64,000 nt of DNA from Rahnella bruchi (GTDB lineage Bacteria > Pseudomonadota > Gammaproteobacteria > Enterobacterales > Enterobacteriaceae). Position 1 is the first letter of the stretch. Each line of letters starts with the position of its first letter. The notes under the pieces were generated by a model, which had not been told where the DNA came from, searched no databases, and worked only from the letters and a program-made list of their open reading frames with translations. Of this stretch, positions 23,514 to 34,324 are shown piece by piece. The stretch lies in NCBI RefSeq assembly GCF_003614975.1, contig NZ_QZWI01000009.1, positions 124,001-188,000 of the forward strand. Direction: 5' to 3'. The translations under genes and the position numbers were made by a program.

Positions 23514-23658
23514 GATTCATTTTGCAATTTGATTCGTATTTTAACGTAGAGTTCCTTGAGGATCATCGTTTACTTTCAGCCACGTTGCGCCTTGGTTCGT
23601 AGCATCGTAGTATGGCACCACATTATCCCGCCCTTACCCAGAGCCTTTACTCAAAATA

Positions 23659-25092
23659 ATGCGTTTTTTACGAATTGTCAGTGGATTAGCATGCGCGTTT
23701 GTACTGAATACAAATGCGGCTCAGATCGAAAATTACACAGAATATCTGCCTGATGGCACGAATCTGGCTGTGCTGGTACAGAAAATTGGCGCGCCTGCGC
23801 CTGCTATAGACTATCACGGTACTCAAATGGCCCTTCCCGCCAGTACCATGAAAATCCTGACCGCGCTGGCCGCTTTGCTGCAACTGGGGCCTGATTTTCG
23901 CTTTACCACCACACTTGAAACACCGGGTTCCGTTTCTGATGGCGTATTAAAGGGTGATTTGGTTGCTCGTTTTTCCGGCGATCCGACTTTAAAACGTCAG
24001 AATATTCGGAATATGGTCGCCGTATTGAAAAAACAGGGCGTCAAAGAAATTACCGGCGATGTGGTCATCAATACCTCTGTTTTTGCCAGCCATGATAAAG
24101 CGCCGGGATGGCCGTGGAACGATATTACACAATGTTTTAGCGCTCCGCCGGCAGCAGCTATTGTCGACAGAAACTGTTTCTCCGTCTCGCTCTATAGCGC
24201 ACCGAAGCCTGACGAAAACGCATTTATCCGCGTGGCTTCATACTATCCGGTGCATATGTTCAGCGAAGTGCGCACTCTGGCGAAAGGTTCTCCGGATGCA
24301 CAGTATTGTGAACTGGACGTTGTACCCGGTGAATTCAATCGCTATACCCTCACTGGCTGTCTGACGCAACGCAGCGAGCCTTTGCCGCTGGCGTTTGCTA
24401 TTCAGGATGGCGCCAGTTACGCCGGCGCTATACTGAAAGATGAGCTGTTGCAGGCTGACATTCAGATTGATGGCACGTTGAAGCGTCAGACTCAGCCGAC
24501 ACCGGCTGGCACCGTTCTGGCACAAACCCAGTCGGTGCCGTTGCATGACCTGCTGCATCAGATGTTGAAAAAATCAGACAACATGATCGCCGATACGGTA
24601 TTTCGTACTATTGGTCATCAGCGTTTTGGCGTGCCGGGAACGTGGCGTGCTGGTTCAGATGCTGTCCGTCAAATTTTGCGCCAAAAAGCAGGCGTGGATT
24701 TAGGTAACTCTATCCAGGTCGATGGCTCCGGTCTTTCCCGCCATGACTTGCTGTCACCCGCCACTATGATGCAGGTGCTGCAATACATCGCTCAGCACGA
24801 TAAAGAGTTAGACTTTATCTCAATGCTGCCATTAGCGGGCCATGACGGAACCTTGCAATATCGCGGTGGTCTTCATGAAGCAGGCGTTGACGGAAAAGTG
24901 TCGGCGAAAACCGGTTCCCTGTCTGGCGTGTACAACCTTGCTGGCTTTATTACGACAGCCAGCGGACAGCGAATGGCCTTTGTACAGTTCCTCTCTGGCT
25001 ATGCAGTCCCGCCTGAAGATCAACGCACACGACGGGCTCCTCTGGTGCGCTTTGAAAGCCGTCTCTACAGGGATATCTACCAAAATAATTAA
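23659..25092 (+). CDS. dacB: Serine-type D-Ala-D-Ala carboxypeptidase/endopeptidase (PBP4)
   Basis: 477 residues, identical in length to E. coli PBP4, with a cleavable signal (about 1-20, ending NTNA). Active-site motifs are complete: Ser62-T-M-Lys65, Ser306-D-N308 and Lys417-T-G419. It trims and cleaves peptidoglycan cross-links in the periplasm. It is followed after 20 bases by pmrA, so the two-component system is probably co-transcribed with it. Confidence 0.98.
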   Translation: MRFLRIVSGLACAFVLNTNAAQIENYTEYLPDGTNLAVLVQKIGAPAPAIDYHGTQMALPASTMKILTALAALLQLGPDFRFTTTLETPGSVSDGVLKGDLVARFSGDPTLKRQNIRNMVAVLKKQGVKEITGDVVINTSVFASHDKAPGWPWNDITQCFSAPPAAAIVDRNCFSVSLYSAPKPDENAFIRVASYYPVHMFSEVRTLAKGSPDAQYCELDVVPGEFNRYTLTGCLTQRSEPLPLAFAIQDGASYAGAILKDELLQADIQIDGTLKRQTQPTPAGTVLAQTQSVPLHDLLHQMLKKSDNMIADTVFRTIGHQRFGVPGTWRAGSDAVRQILRQKAGVDLGNSIQVDGSGLSRHDLLSPATMMQVLQYIAQHDKELDFISMLPLAGHDGTLQYRGGLHEAGVDGKVSAKTGSLSGVYNLAGFITTASGQRMAFVQFLSGYAVPPEDQRTRRAPLVRFESRLYRDIYQNN

Positions 25093-25112
25093 CTACGGAG
25101 AAGTGCCAGACG

Positions 25113-25775
25113 ATGAAACTGCTGATTGTTGAAGATGACGAACTTTTACGGCAGGGGTTGATGCTGGCACTAACCGGTGAAAATTATGCCTGCGACTGCG
25201 CTTCAACGGCGGCCGAGGCGCAGAGCCTGATTCAAGCGAGCCAGTACAGTCTGGTGATCCTGGATTTAGGATTGCCAGACAAAGATGGCGCGACGTTGCT
25301 ACGTCAGTGGCGACGTCAGAACATCGCTCTCCCAGTCCTTATCCTTACCGCCCGTGATTCACTGGAAGATCGCGTTGACGGCCTCGATGCTGGCGCCGAC
25401 GATTATCTCATTAAACCTTTTGCGCTGGTCGAATTGCAGGCCCGCGTCAGGGCGCTTATCCGTCGCTATCAGGGACAAAGCGACAATCAGATTTCAGTGG
25501 GCAACCTGAAAATCAACTTATCCTCTCAGCAGGCATATCTTGATAACAATCCGGTAGAAGTCACCCCCAAAGAGTTCGCGATTTTGTCACGTCTGATGAT
25601 GCGTGCAGGGCAAACCGTAAACAGGGAATTACTTCAGCAGGATCTTTACACCTGGCAGGATGATCTTGGTTCCAATACGCTTGAGGTTCATGTTCACAAT
25701 CTGCGTCGTAAGCTCGGTAAAGAAGTCATTCGTACCGTGCGTGGCATTGGCTACCGGCTGGAAATCCTACAATGA
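25113..25775 (+). CDS. pmrA: Response regulator PmrA (BasR)
   Basis: 220 residues. The receiver domain has the acidic pocket (VEDDE near 7-10), phospho-acceptor Asp51 (VILDLGLPDKDG) and Lys101. The C-terminal OmpR/PhoB winged helix runs about 125-218 (VTPKEFAILSRL, HVHNLRRKLG, VRGIGYRL). It activates LPS-modification genes in relatives. A four-base overlap with pmrB (ATGA) couples translation. The QseB paralogue has similar features; the ExxE pattern of the partner kinase favours PmrA. Confidence 0.9.
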   Translation: MKLLIVEDDELLRQGLMLALTGENYACDCASTAAEAQSLIQASQYSLVILDLGLPDKDGATLLRQWRRQNIALPVLILTARDSLEDRVDGLDAGADDYLIKPFALVELQARVRALIRRYQGQSDNQISVGNLKINLSSQQAYLDNNPVEVTPKEFAILSRLMMRAGQTVNRELLQQDLYTWQDDLGSNTLEVHVHNLRRKLGKEVIRTVRGIGYRLEILQ

Positions 25776-26863
25776 CCAGTATGCGTCGCCGCCTGCTGGT
25801 TATGCTGGCACTGATATTATTCGTCACCCAGCTCACCAGCGTTTTCTGGCTCTGGCATGAAAGCCAGGAGCAAATTAACCTGTTGGTTAATGACACAATT
25901 TCTGCAAAAACACGAAATGCCCATGTTGAGAGAGAAATAGCAGAAGCCATCGCTTCGCTCATCGCTCCCTCTCTGCTGATGATGAGCATTACACTGATTC
26001 TGTCCTTCTGGGCAATTAGCTGGATTATCCGCCCGCTCAATCAGTTGCAAAAACGCCTGGAAACTCGATCCGCCGATAACCTCTCTCCTTTGCCGCTCAA
26101 CAGCGAAATAAGGGAAGTCGTAGCGGTCACCAATGCGCTTAACCAGCTATTTTCCCGTCTCTCCAATACCATCCAGCAGGAACGATTATTCACTGCTGAC
26201 GCGGCACATGAGCTGCGCACTCCTCTGGCTGGCGTACGATTACATCTGGAAATCATGCACAAAAATGGCGTGGAAGGCAGCGATACGCTGATAAGCCGTA
26301 TCGACCTGCTGATGCACACCATAGAACAATTGCTGATGCTGGCTCGTGCCGGACAGAATTTTGCGAAAGGCGAATACCAGCAGGTGGATCTCATCCGCAA
26401 CGTCATTAAGCCACTCGAAGAAGAGTTACGCGAAATGTTGGATGAACGTGCGCAGAAACTGAGCATCCAGTTACCTGCCCGCGCTGAGATTCAGGGCGAC
26501 GCAGTGCTGCTGCGATTAATGGTGCGAAATCTGGTCGAGAACGCTTACCGTTATAGTCCGGAAAATAGCGGTATCACTATTACAATTGCGCCGAAAGATA
26601 ATGGCTTCCTGATACAGATAGATGATGCGGGTCCGGGCATTGATGAAACCAAAGCCAGCGAACTGACACAGGCATTTAAACGCAGTGATCAACGTTATGG
26701 CGGGAGCGGTCTGGGACTGAATATCGTGGTCAGGATTGCACATCTGCATGGTGGCACCCTGACGTTGCGTAACCGCACCGGCAACACCGGACTCTGCGCC
26801 CAATGCTGGTTACCGGATGTCGCATTACAAAGCTCCCTGACGCTAGCACCTGACGCCCGTTAA
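25772..26863 (+). CDS. pmrB: Sensor histidine kinase PmrB (BasS)
   Basis: 363 residues with two transmembrane helices (about 8-28 and 64-86) around a very short periplasmic loop of some 35 residues. The loop carries two ExxE pairs (Glu30/Glu33 and Glu55/Glu58), the iron-sensing pattern known from Salmonella PmrB. Then come HAMP, His146 in DAAHELRTPLAGVRLHLE, and the ATPase boxes N (RNLVENAYRYS), G1 (DDAGPGID) and G2 (GGSGLGLNIV). The iron-sensing role is inferred from family knowledge. Confidence 0.9.
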   Translation: MTSMRRRLLVMLALILFVTQLTSVFWLWHESQEQINLLVNDTISAKTRNAHVEREIAEAIASLIAPSLLMMSITLILSFWAISWIIRPLNQLQKRLETRSADNLSPLPLNSEIREVVAVTNALNQLFSRLSNTIQQERLFTADAAHELRTPLAGVRLHLEIMHKNGVEGSDTLISRIDLLMHTIEQLLMLARAGQNFAKGEYQQVDLIRNVIKPLEEELREMLDERAQKLSIQLPARAEIQGDAVLLRLMVRNLVENAYRYSPENSGITITIAPKDNGFLIQIDDAGPGIDETKASELTQAFKRSDQRYGGSGLGLNIVVRIAHLHGGTLTLRNRTGNTGLCAQCWLPDVALQSSLTLAPDAR

Positions 26864-26894
26864 TACGCTCTTTTATCACCATGCGATTAAAATG

Positions 26895-26922
26895 AAAAAG
26901 GCTGCCAGAGGCAGCCTTTTTT
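26895..26922. terminator. Bidirectional terminator between pmrB and obgE
   Basis: GGCTGCC, loop AGA, GGCAGCC, flanked by five A on the left and six T on the right; usable by both convergent units. Confidence 0.9.
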
Positions 26923-26948
26923 CAGCGACGGGACGCTAATACTCGGGA

Positions 26949-28139
<1,191 letters not shown>

Positions 28140-28154
28140 TCATTCGCCGGGCAG

Positions 28155-29111
28155 CTAGAGTTTAGCTACCAGGTTTTGCTCTGTCCGACGTGGCCACCAA
28201 CGATGGCCAATTGCGGAAAACATTGCACCCGCCACCACCACAAATGCCCCAAGATAACCAATGAAATTAAGCACTGGTGCAGCAAAAAAGTCAGGCCAGG
28301 CAAGTGCCAATAAATCTGAAAATAGCAGGGTAAACAACGGGGTCAGTGTCACAAGAGCACTTACCTGAGCCGCCTGCCATCTCGCCATCGCTTCCGCTAA
28401 GGCGCCATATCCTACTAAGGTATTCGCGCCGCAAAACAACAGACAGGCAAACTGCCAGCCGCTGAGCTGTGAAAGCACCGCCGGGCTGGCCAGCGGGAGC
28501 AATGCGATAGAACATAAAGTGTACAGCAAAAACAGGATTTGCGGTGAAGCCAGTTGACGAAGCAATACCTTTTGCGCCACGCCATAGATCACCCAAACCA
28601 TTGCTGCCCCGACGCCAAAAATCACACCCAAGGTGTAATCCGTCAGACGGGTAAAAATTTCAATCAGGCTGGTATTAAAGAATAATATCAGCCCAAAGAT
28701 TAACATACTGGCGCCAATGACCTGCGTAACACGCATCCTTTCTTTCAGGATGATCACGCTGGCCACCATCATTCCGACCGGAGAAAGCTGACCGATAACC
28801 TGCGAGGCCGTCGGGCTGAGAAATTGCAGGGACGAACTAAAAAGAACAAAATTCCCCAGCAATCCGCAGGTGGCAATCAGGACTAAAACCAGCCACCGTG
28901 GCTGGGTGAAAATCGCTTTTGGCGGCAATCTGCGTCTCGCGGCAAGAATACACCCCAACACAATAGCGGCCATCGAAAACCGATACCAAACCACGGTAAA
29001 GGGATCCATCACCACTAAAACCTGCTTCATGGCGATGGGCAAAGATCCCCAGCTCATGGCGGTGATCAGCGCCAACATAATCCCTACAGGAGCCTGTGAT
29101 TTCGTGTCCAT
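28155..29111 (-). CDS. yhbE: EamA-family inner-membrane transporter YhbE
   Basis: 318 residues (E. coli 321), ten predicted helices in two EamA repeats. Family stretches include SWGSLPIAMKQVLVVMDPF, SPTASQVIGQLSPVGMM and GYGALAEAMARWQAAQVS. A member of the drug/metabolite transporter superfamily with unknown substrate, always found between rpmA and obgE in enterics. Confidence 0.95.
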   Translation of the reverse strand: MDTKSQAPVGIMLALITAMSWGSLPIAMKQVLVVMDPFTVVWYRFSMAAIVLGCILAARRRLPPKAIFTQPRWLVLVLIATCGLLGNFVLFSSSLQFLSPTASQVIGQLSPVGMMVASVIILKERMRVTQVIGASMLIFGLILFFNTSLIEIFTRLTDYTLGVIFGVGAAMVWVIYGVAQKVLLRQLASPQILFLLYTLCSIALLPLASPAVLSQLSGWQFACLLFCGANTLVGYGALAEAMARWQAAQVSALVTLTPLFTLLFSDLLALAWPDFFAAPVLNFIGYLGAFVVVAGAMFSAIGHRWWPRRTEQNLVAKL

Positions 29112-29140
29112 ATCCCGCCAAAATGGGCTAACCAGAATGT

Positions 29141-29169
29141 AAAAAGCCCCGCAACGAATTGCGGGGCTT
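29141..29169 (-). terminator. rplU-rpmA terminator
   Basis: Minus strand AAGCCCCGCAA, a loop of about seven bases, GCGGGGCTT then TTTAC. It lies between rpmA and yhbE and should reduce, not abolish, yhbE-obgE expression. Confidence 0.85.
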
Positions 29170-29196
29170 ACATCTATTTACTAAGACGCGAAAAAC

Positions 29197-29466
<270 letters not shown>

Positions 29467-29472
29467 CTAATC

Positions 29473-29784
29473 TTAAGCGCTGATGCCGGTGATTTTAACG
29501 TCAGTGAACCACTGACGGTGGCCCTGCTGCTTACGATAGTGTTTACGACGACGAAACTTAACGATTTTGACCTTTTCGCCACGACCGTGAGCAACGACTT
29601 CAGCTTTAATTACACCGCCAGCAACTAAAGGCAGGCCGATGTTGATTTCTTCACCGTTTGCAATCATCAGAACCTGATCGAATTCGATAGCTTCGCCAGT
29701 TGCAACGTCCAGCTTCTCCAGACGAATAGTCTGACCTTCGCTGACACGGTGTTGTTTACCACCACTTTGGAAAACCGCGTACAT
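29473..29784 (-). CDS. rplU: 50S ribosomal protein L21
   Basis: 103 residues from ATG 29784 (the E. coli length; [18 protein letters not shown]). The nine-codon extension to 29811 has no support. L21 signature: [20 protein letters not shown]. First gene of the operon. Confidence 0.99.
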   Translation of the reverse strand: MYAVFQSGGKQHRVSEGQTIRLEKLDVATGEAIEFDQVLMIANGEEINIGLPLVAGGVIKAEVVAHGRGEKVKIVKFRRRKHYRKQQGHRQWFTDVKITGISA

Positions 29785-29858
29785 ATAAAACTCCGCTTTC
29801 CGCGCACTCAACTTTGTATAGTCCAGAGGGCGCTATAAATATTCACAATAGGGCGCGA

Positions 29859-29887
29859 ATTCTACGCAAAAAATCAGCATAAGACAA
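29859..29887 (-). promoter_or_regulatory. rplU-rpmA promoter
   Basis: Minus strand TTGTCT (29887-29882), a 17-base spacer and TAGAAT (29864-29859), about 75 bases before rplU. Preceded by the divergent ispB. Confidence 0.82.
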
Positions 29888-30043
29888 GAGCACAATGCCT
29901 ACAAAAGAAGAAAAAAAGCGCAGTTCTTTCGATAGCATTTATCTACACTGTTTTTCAAGTACAATCCCCTTTACAGTTAGCGCCATGTGCCAATGTGAGC
30001 CAGATCTCATTGCGGTGAAGAGAACAACAGCCGAAAAAACACA

Positions 30044-31015
30044 ATGAACCTAGAACAGATTATTGATCTTACCCAGGACGACATGGCTGCAGTCAACGCA
30101 TCCATACTTGAACAGTTGAATTCAGAGGTTTCTCTCATCAATCAACTGGGATATTACATCATCAGTGGCGGCGGCAAACGCATTCGTCCGATGATAGCAG
30201 TACTGGCAGCCAAAGCACTATCCTACGAGGGCGATAAACACGTAAAAGTCGCCGCCCTGATTGAGTTTATTCACACAGCCACACTCTTACATGACGATGT
30301 TGTGGATGAATCTGACATGCGTCGTGGTAAAGCTACGGCTAATGCCGCATTTGGTAATGCAGCCAGCGTGCTGGTCGGTGATTTTATCTACACCCGGGCA
30401 TTTCAGATGATGACAGATCTGGAATCGCTTCCGGTTCTGGCGCTGATGGCAAAAGCGGTGAATGTGATTGCAGAAGGTGAAGTCCAGCAACTCATCAACT
30501 GCAATGATCCGGACATCACCGAAGAAAGCTACATGCAGGTTATCTACAGCAAGACGGCACGTCTGTTTGAGGCGGCCTCACAATCTTCTGCCATGCTGGC
30601 TGGCGGAAATGATGAGCAAATTAAAGCGTTACAGGATTACGGCCGTTATCTCGGTACCGCTTTCCAGCTGATTGATGATTTGCTCGATTATGACGCTGAT
30701 GGTGAAACGCTGGGCAAAAACACCGGTGATGATCTTGATGAAGGCAAACCGACGTTACCGCTTCTTCATGCGATGAAACATGGCAATGCTGAACAATCGG
30801 CCATGATCCGAAACGCTATCGAAGAAGGTAACGGACGTCATTTGCTGGAACCTGTTCTTGCCGCGATGCATCAGTGGGGCTCACTGACCTATACACGTCA
30901 GCGTGCTGAAGAAGAAGCCGATAAGGCTATACAGGCACTTCAGGTTCTTCCTGAATCAGAATATCGGGCTGCACTCGAAGGTCTGGCGCATATGTCTGTA
31001 AAACGCGATTTCTGA
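30044..31015 (+). CDS. ispB: Octaprenyl diphosphate synthase
   Basis: 323 residues, a trans-prenyltransferase with the first Asp-rich motif LHDDVVDESDMRRG (Asp84, 85, 88) and the second FQLIDDLLDYDAD. It builds the C40 side chain of ubiquinone and menaquinone. Same length as E. coli IspB. Divergent from rplU; a -10-like TACAAT lies near 29961-29966 but the -35 is weak. Confidence 0.98.
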   Translation: MNLEQIIDLTQDDMAAVNASILEQLNSEVSLINQLGYYIISGGGKRIRPMIAVLAAKALSYEGDKHVKVAALIEFIHTATLLHDDVVDESDMRRGKATANAAFGNAASVLVGDFIYTRAFQMMTDLESLPVLALMAKAVNVIAEGEVQQLINCNDPDITEESYMQVIYSKTARLFEAASQSSAMLAGGNDEQIKALQDYGRYLGTAFQLIDDLLDYDADGETLGKNTGDDLDEGKPTLPLLHAMKHGNAEQSAMIRNAIEEGNGRHLLEPVLAAMHQWGSLTYTRQRAEEEADKAIQALQVLPESEYRAALEGLAHMSVKRDF

Positions 31016-31021
31016 ATATAT

Positions 31022-31059
31022 CCCACCATCTCTGCCTGCTGGCAGGGATGGTGGGTATT
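31022..31059 (+). terminator. ispB terminator
   Basis: CCCACCATCTCTGCC, loop TGCT, GGCAGGGATGGTGGG then TATTTT. Very stable stem directly after ispB; it can also end the convergent HTH gene, though its minus side has no T-run. Confidence 0.88.
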
Positions 31060-31065
31060 TTGCGA

Positions 31066-31425
31066 TTAAATCTCTTCGGGTTTACGTAACCTGTTAAGCA
31101 TTTCCGCCACACCTTCCCGTACGATAAAAGAAATCATCGTTTCACGTTCCGGTTCTCTCAGTTGTTTATAACTTTCAATCCAAATCGCCAGAGGATCCTG
31201 ATGAGAGGTATAAACATACTCTGCTGAGTGTTCGTTCATGGCCAGACTCGCCACTGCACTACCCGGTAAACTGTCTATGTGATATTCCACCGCCCGCCCC
31301 TGTACTCCCCGCCTGCGGCGCTTAACCCAGCATAATCTGCGAGCCATCCCATGTACGCCTTGAGTTGAGGTTGGAAGGCCTTCTTTTCCGGTCAATTCCT
31401 TTGCAGCAAACCACTCTTTTTTCAT
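31066..31425 (-). CDS. YfeC-like putative DNA-binding regulator with Mu-type HTH
   Basis: 119 residues from ATG 31425 (AAGGAA upstream); an in-frame extension to 31476 lies in AT-rich DNA and is unlikely. Residues 1-50 (MKKEWFAAKELTGKEGLPTS and following, GVQGRAVEYHIDSLP) fit the phage Mu repressor/transposase DNA-binding domain. The C-terminus (MISFIVREGVAEMLNRL) resembles the end of E. coli YfeC. No transposase or phage gene is next to it. Convergent to ispB and, across a 690-base AT-rich spacer, divergent from sfsB. Target genes unknown. Confidence 0.75.
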   Translation of the reverse strand: MKKEWFAAKELTGKEGLPTSTQGVHGMARRLCWVKRRRRGVQGRAVEYHIDSLPGSAVASLAMNEHSAEYVYTSHQDPLAIWIESYKQLREPERETMISFIVREGVAEMLNRLRKPEEI

Positions 31426-32115
31426 AACATTCCTTGTATTTCTTATATAAGAATAAGAAAAGTTGTTGTTATACATTCATGACAGAAAATTAATCATGAT
31501 GTCCTTCCTGGCTAGTGAGTGTTTATTTTAAAGATGGTATTAACACGAGTCATTTAGGAATACAGGTATTTAAAGAAAAGAAGATATTCAATTTTTCAGA
31601 ATGCGTCTACTGATGCTTTGAAAAGTTTCCATGAATTATATTCATCAAGAGCGGCTCTTTCCCATAAAAAAGACTTTTTCAGAAAGTTATGAAAGCAAAC
31701 TCTTTGCAGACATACGCATCGCAAATATAAACCAAGTATAACAATAACTTATGTAAAAAGCATTTTACTGAATACTATTATTCACTTGTTAAGCAATTAC
31801 TTTACACGCATTAAAAATACTTAAGCATTACGAATATTTATGCAATTGCTAGAAATAACAACATTTCAATAACGCATCCTCATTAAATGTTTTCAACAAA
31901 ATCACTAAAAACCGAGGTGAATCACAAAAAGCAAACTTAAATTACTTGTTTGTTTTAATGATAATAAGAATGTATTTTCGAAATAAGAGAATAACTAATT
32001 ATTAGGAAACATTGATGAGACAAACTAAAATTATAATGAGCCATCGAAGAATATATATTTTATGCGATAGATTTTTATAGCTTCTTATAATCTGTTCAAC
32101 CCATGAGGAAAAATC
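31426..32115. other. AT-rich spacer between the Mu-type HTH gene and sfsB
   Basis: 690 bases, far richer in A+T than anything else in the window. It holds many stop codons and no convincing gene. It contains a near direct repeat, TTAAGCAATTAC (31789-31800) and TTAAGCATTACG (31821-31832), 32 bases or about three helical turns apart. Inverted arms CAAAC/GTTTG lie near 31933-31953. A 21-codon frame at 32015-32080 follows an AGGA site but resembles nothing I know. Likely a regulatory and xenogeneic-silencer (H-NS) target region; that role is inferred. Confidence 0.6.
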
Positions 32116-32388
32116 ATGACAACAAATAATGAAGACTGGCATCAGGCGGATATCATTGCAGCGCTTCGTAAAAAAGGTACAACGCTGGCAGCGGTGTCAC
32201 GTTCTGCAGGGTTAAGCTCCTCCACACTGTCAAACGCGCTATCAAGACCCTGGCCAAAGGGGGAGTTACTGATTGCCAATGCGCTGGGCATTCATCCGTC
32301 ACTCATCTGGCCCAGTCGTTACTTTGATACGAAGACATTAAAGATAATTGAGCGTCGTTGCCGTCCCGCTACTGACACACGCGCGTAA
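32116..32388 (+). CDS. sfsB: Ner-like transcriptional regulator SfsB (Nlp)
   Basis: 90 residues, matching E. coli SfsB: DWHQADIIAALRKKGTTLAA, then SSSTLSNALSRPWPKGE. The family derives from Ner, the early repressor of phage Mu, a lambda-type helix-turn-helix. In E. coli it affects maltose/sugar fermentation genes and follows ispB, with murA next; here mdh follows instead. Ribosome site GAGGA lies nine bases before the ATG. Confidence 0.93.
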   Translation: MTTNNEDWHQADIIAALRKKGTTLAAVSRSAGLSSSTLSNALSRPWPKGELLIANALGIHPSLIWPSRYFDTKTLKIIERRCRPATDTRA

Positions 32389-32407
32389 AATCAGAGCTTC
32401 AGAAAGC

Positions 32408-32438
32408 AAAAAACCGCCGGATCGCTCTGGCGGTTTTT
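32408..32438. terminator. Bidirectional terminator between sfsB and mdh
   Basis: CCGCC, a ten-base loop, GGCGG with AAAAAA before and TTTTT after; serves the convergent sfsB and mdh. Confidence 0.85.
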
Positions 32439-32448
32439 ACTCGCTGGC

Positions 32449-33387
32449 TTAGTTATTGATAAACTGCTCACCTAACTCGATATCTTTACGCAGGATATCC
32501 AACATTGAGTCCAGAGATTGCTGCTCAAAAGCACTGAGCTTGCCGATGCTGATGAGCTCGGCTATGCCTTCTTTACCCAGAAGAACAGGCTGCGCGAAGA
32601 AACGGGCATGTTCGCCATTACCTTCTACATAAGCACATTCAACCACATTGCTTTCACCTTGTAAGGCACGTACCAGAGAAAGCCCGAAGCGTGCTGCGGC
32701 CTGTCCCATAGAAAGCGTGGCAGAACCGCCACCCGCTTTAGCCTCTACAACTTCCGTACCGGCGTTCTGAATGCGCTTAGTCAGTGCTTCAGTTTCACTG
32801 TCACTGAAAGTGACCTCAGAAAGCTGGGATAATAAAGGAAGGATAGTCACACCTGAGTGCCCGCCGATAACCGGTACTTCAATATCTTCAGGCTGCTTGC
32901 CCTTGAGCTCAGCAACAAATGTATTGGAGCGGATGGTGTCCAGCGTTGTAACACCAAACAGTTTGTTTTTGTCGTACACCCCTGCATTTTTCAGTACTTC
33001 TGCCGCAATCGCTACTGTCGTATTGACTGGATTAGTGATGATCCCTATGCAGGCTTTCGGGCAGGTGCTGGCGACTTGCTGGATAAGATTACGAACAATC
33101 CCCGCGTTAACATTGAACAGATCAGAACGGTCCATGCCAGGCTTACGGGCAACTCCGGCAGAAATCAGAACGATGTCCGCACCCACTAAAGCGGGTTTCG
33201 CATCTTCGCCGCAAAAACCTTTAATTTTGACTGCGGTGGGGATATGGCTGAGATCGACAGCGACACCCGGAGTGACCGGAGCGATATCATATAATGAGAG
33301 TTCGGAACCGGAAGGTAGCTGGGTCTTGAGCAGAAGCGCGAGGGCTTGACCGATACCGCCCGCAGCACCGAGAACTGCAACTTTCAT
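32449..33387 (-). CDS. mdh: Malate dehydrogenase (NAD)
   Basis: 312 residues (E. coli length) from ATG 33387, preceded by AAAAGGAG. Rossmann motif [19 protein letters not shown], catalytic region [16 protein letters not shown], substrate arginines in [17 protein letters not shown]-cycle oxidation of malate to oxaloacetate. Divergent from argR; a putative CRP site lies upstream. Confidence 0.99.
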   Translation of the reverse strand: MKVAVLGAAGGIGQALALLLKTQLPSGSELSLYDIAPVTPGVAVDLSHIPTAVKIKGFCGEDAKPALVGADIVLISAGVARKPGMDRSDLFNVNAGIVRNLIQQVASTCPKACIGIITNPVNTTVAIAAEVLKNAGVYDKNKLFGVTTLDTIRSNTFVAELKGKQPEDIEVPVIGGHSGVTILPLLSQLSEVTFSDSETEALTKRIQNAGTEVVEAKAGGGSATLSMGQAAARFGLSLVRALQGESNVVECAYVEGNGEHARFFAQPVLLGKEGIAELISIGKLSAFEQQSLDSMLDILRKDIELGEQFINN

Positions 33388-33435
33388 CCTATACTCCTTT
33401 TTTATCATTAACTTATAAGTGTCGTGAAATTATTT

Positions 33436-33457
33436 TAGTGTGACATTAATCACTTAC
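33436..33457 (-). promoter_or_regulatory. Putative CRP site upstream of mdh
   Basis: TGTGA-N6-TCACT (33439-33454), one mismatch from TGTGA-N6-TCACA, about 50-70 bases before the mdh ATG. E. coli mdh is known to respond to CRP and ArcA. Confidence 0.65.
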
Positions 33458-33637
33458 GCTGTTAAAAACAATTGCTCACCTGCAGAGAAACTGAGGTTGG
33501 TCGTTTAGAAAGTAAAAAAATACGTTCACGACGACATTTTCCGGTCTTTTATGACTTTTTATCGGAAAGCTACTCATTAAAAGTAGCACCACAAAACGCA
33601 CCAGGTTAATAAATGGTTAAATTCGCTCCAAGGTTGA

Positions 33638-34324
<687 letters not shown>

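Noticed and set aside
23400-23560. PmrA box upstream of dacB-pmrAB
   Set aside because: A CTTAAT is present on the minus strand near 23440, but no second half-site at five bases.
26881-26922. REP/BIME-type repeat
   Set aside because: The hairpin is an ordinary bidirectional terminator, and I saw no repeated copy of it elsewhere in the window.
31066-31425. Transposase or prophage remnant
   Set aside because: Only the DNA-binding domain type is shared with phage Mu; there are no terminal repeats, no other phage genes, and the gene is intact with a good ribosome site.
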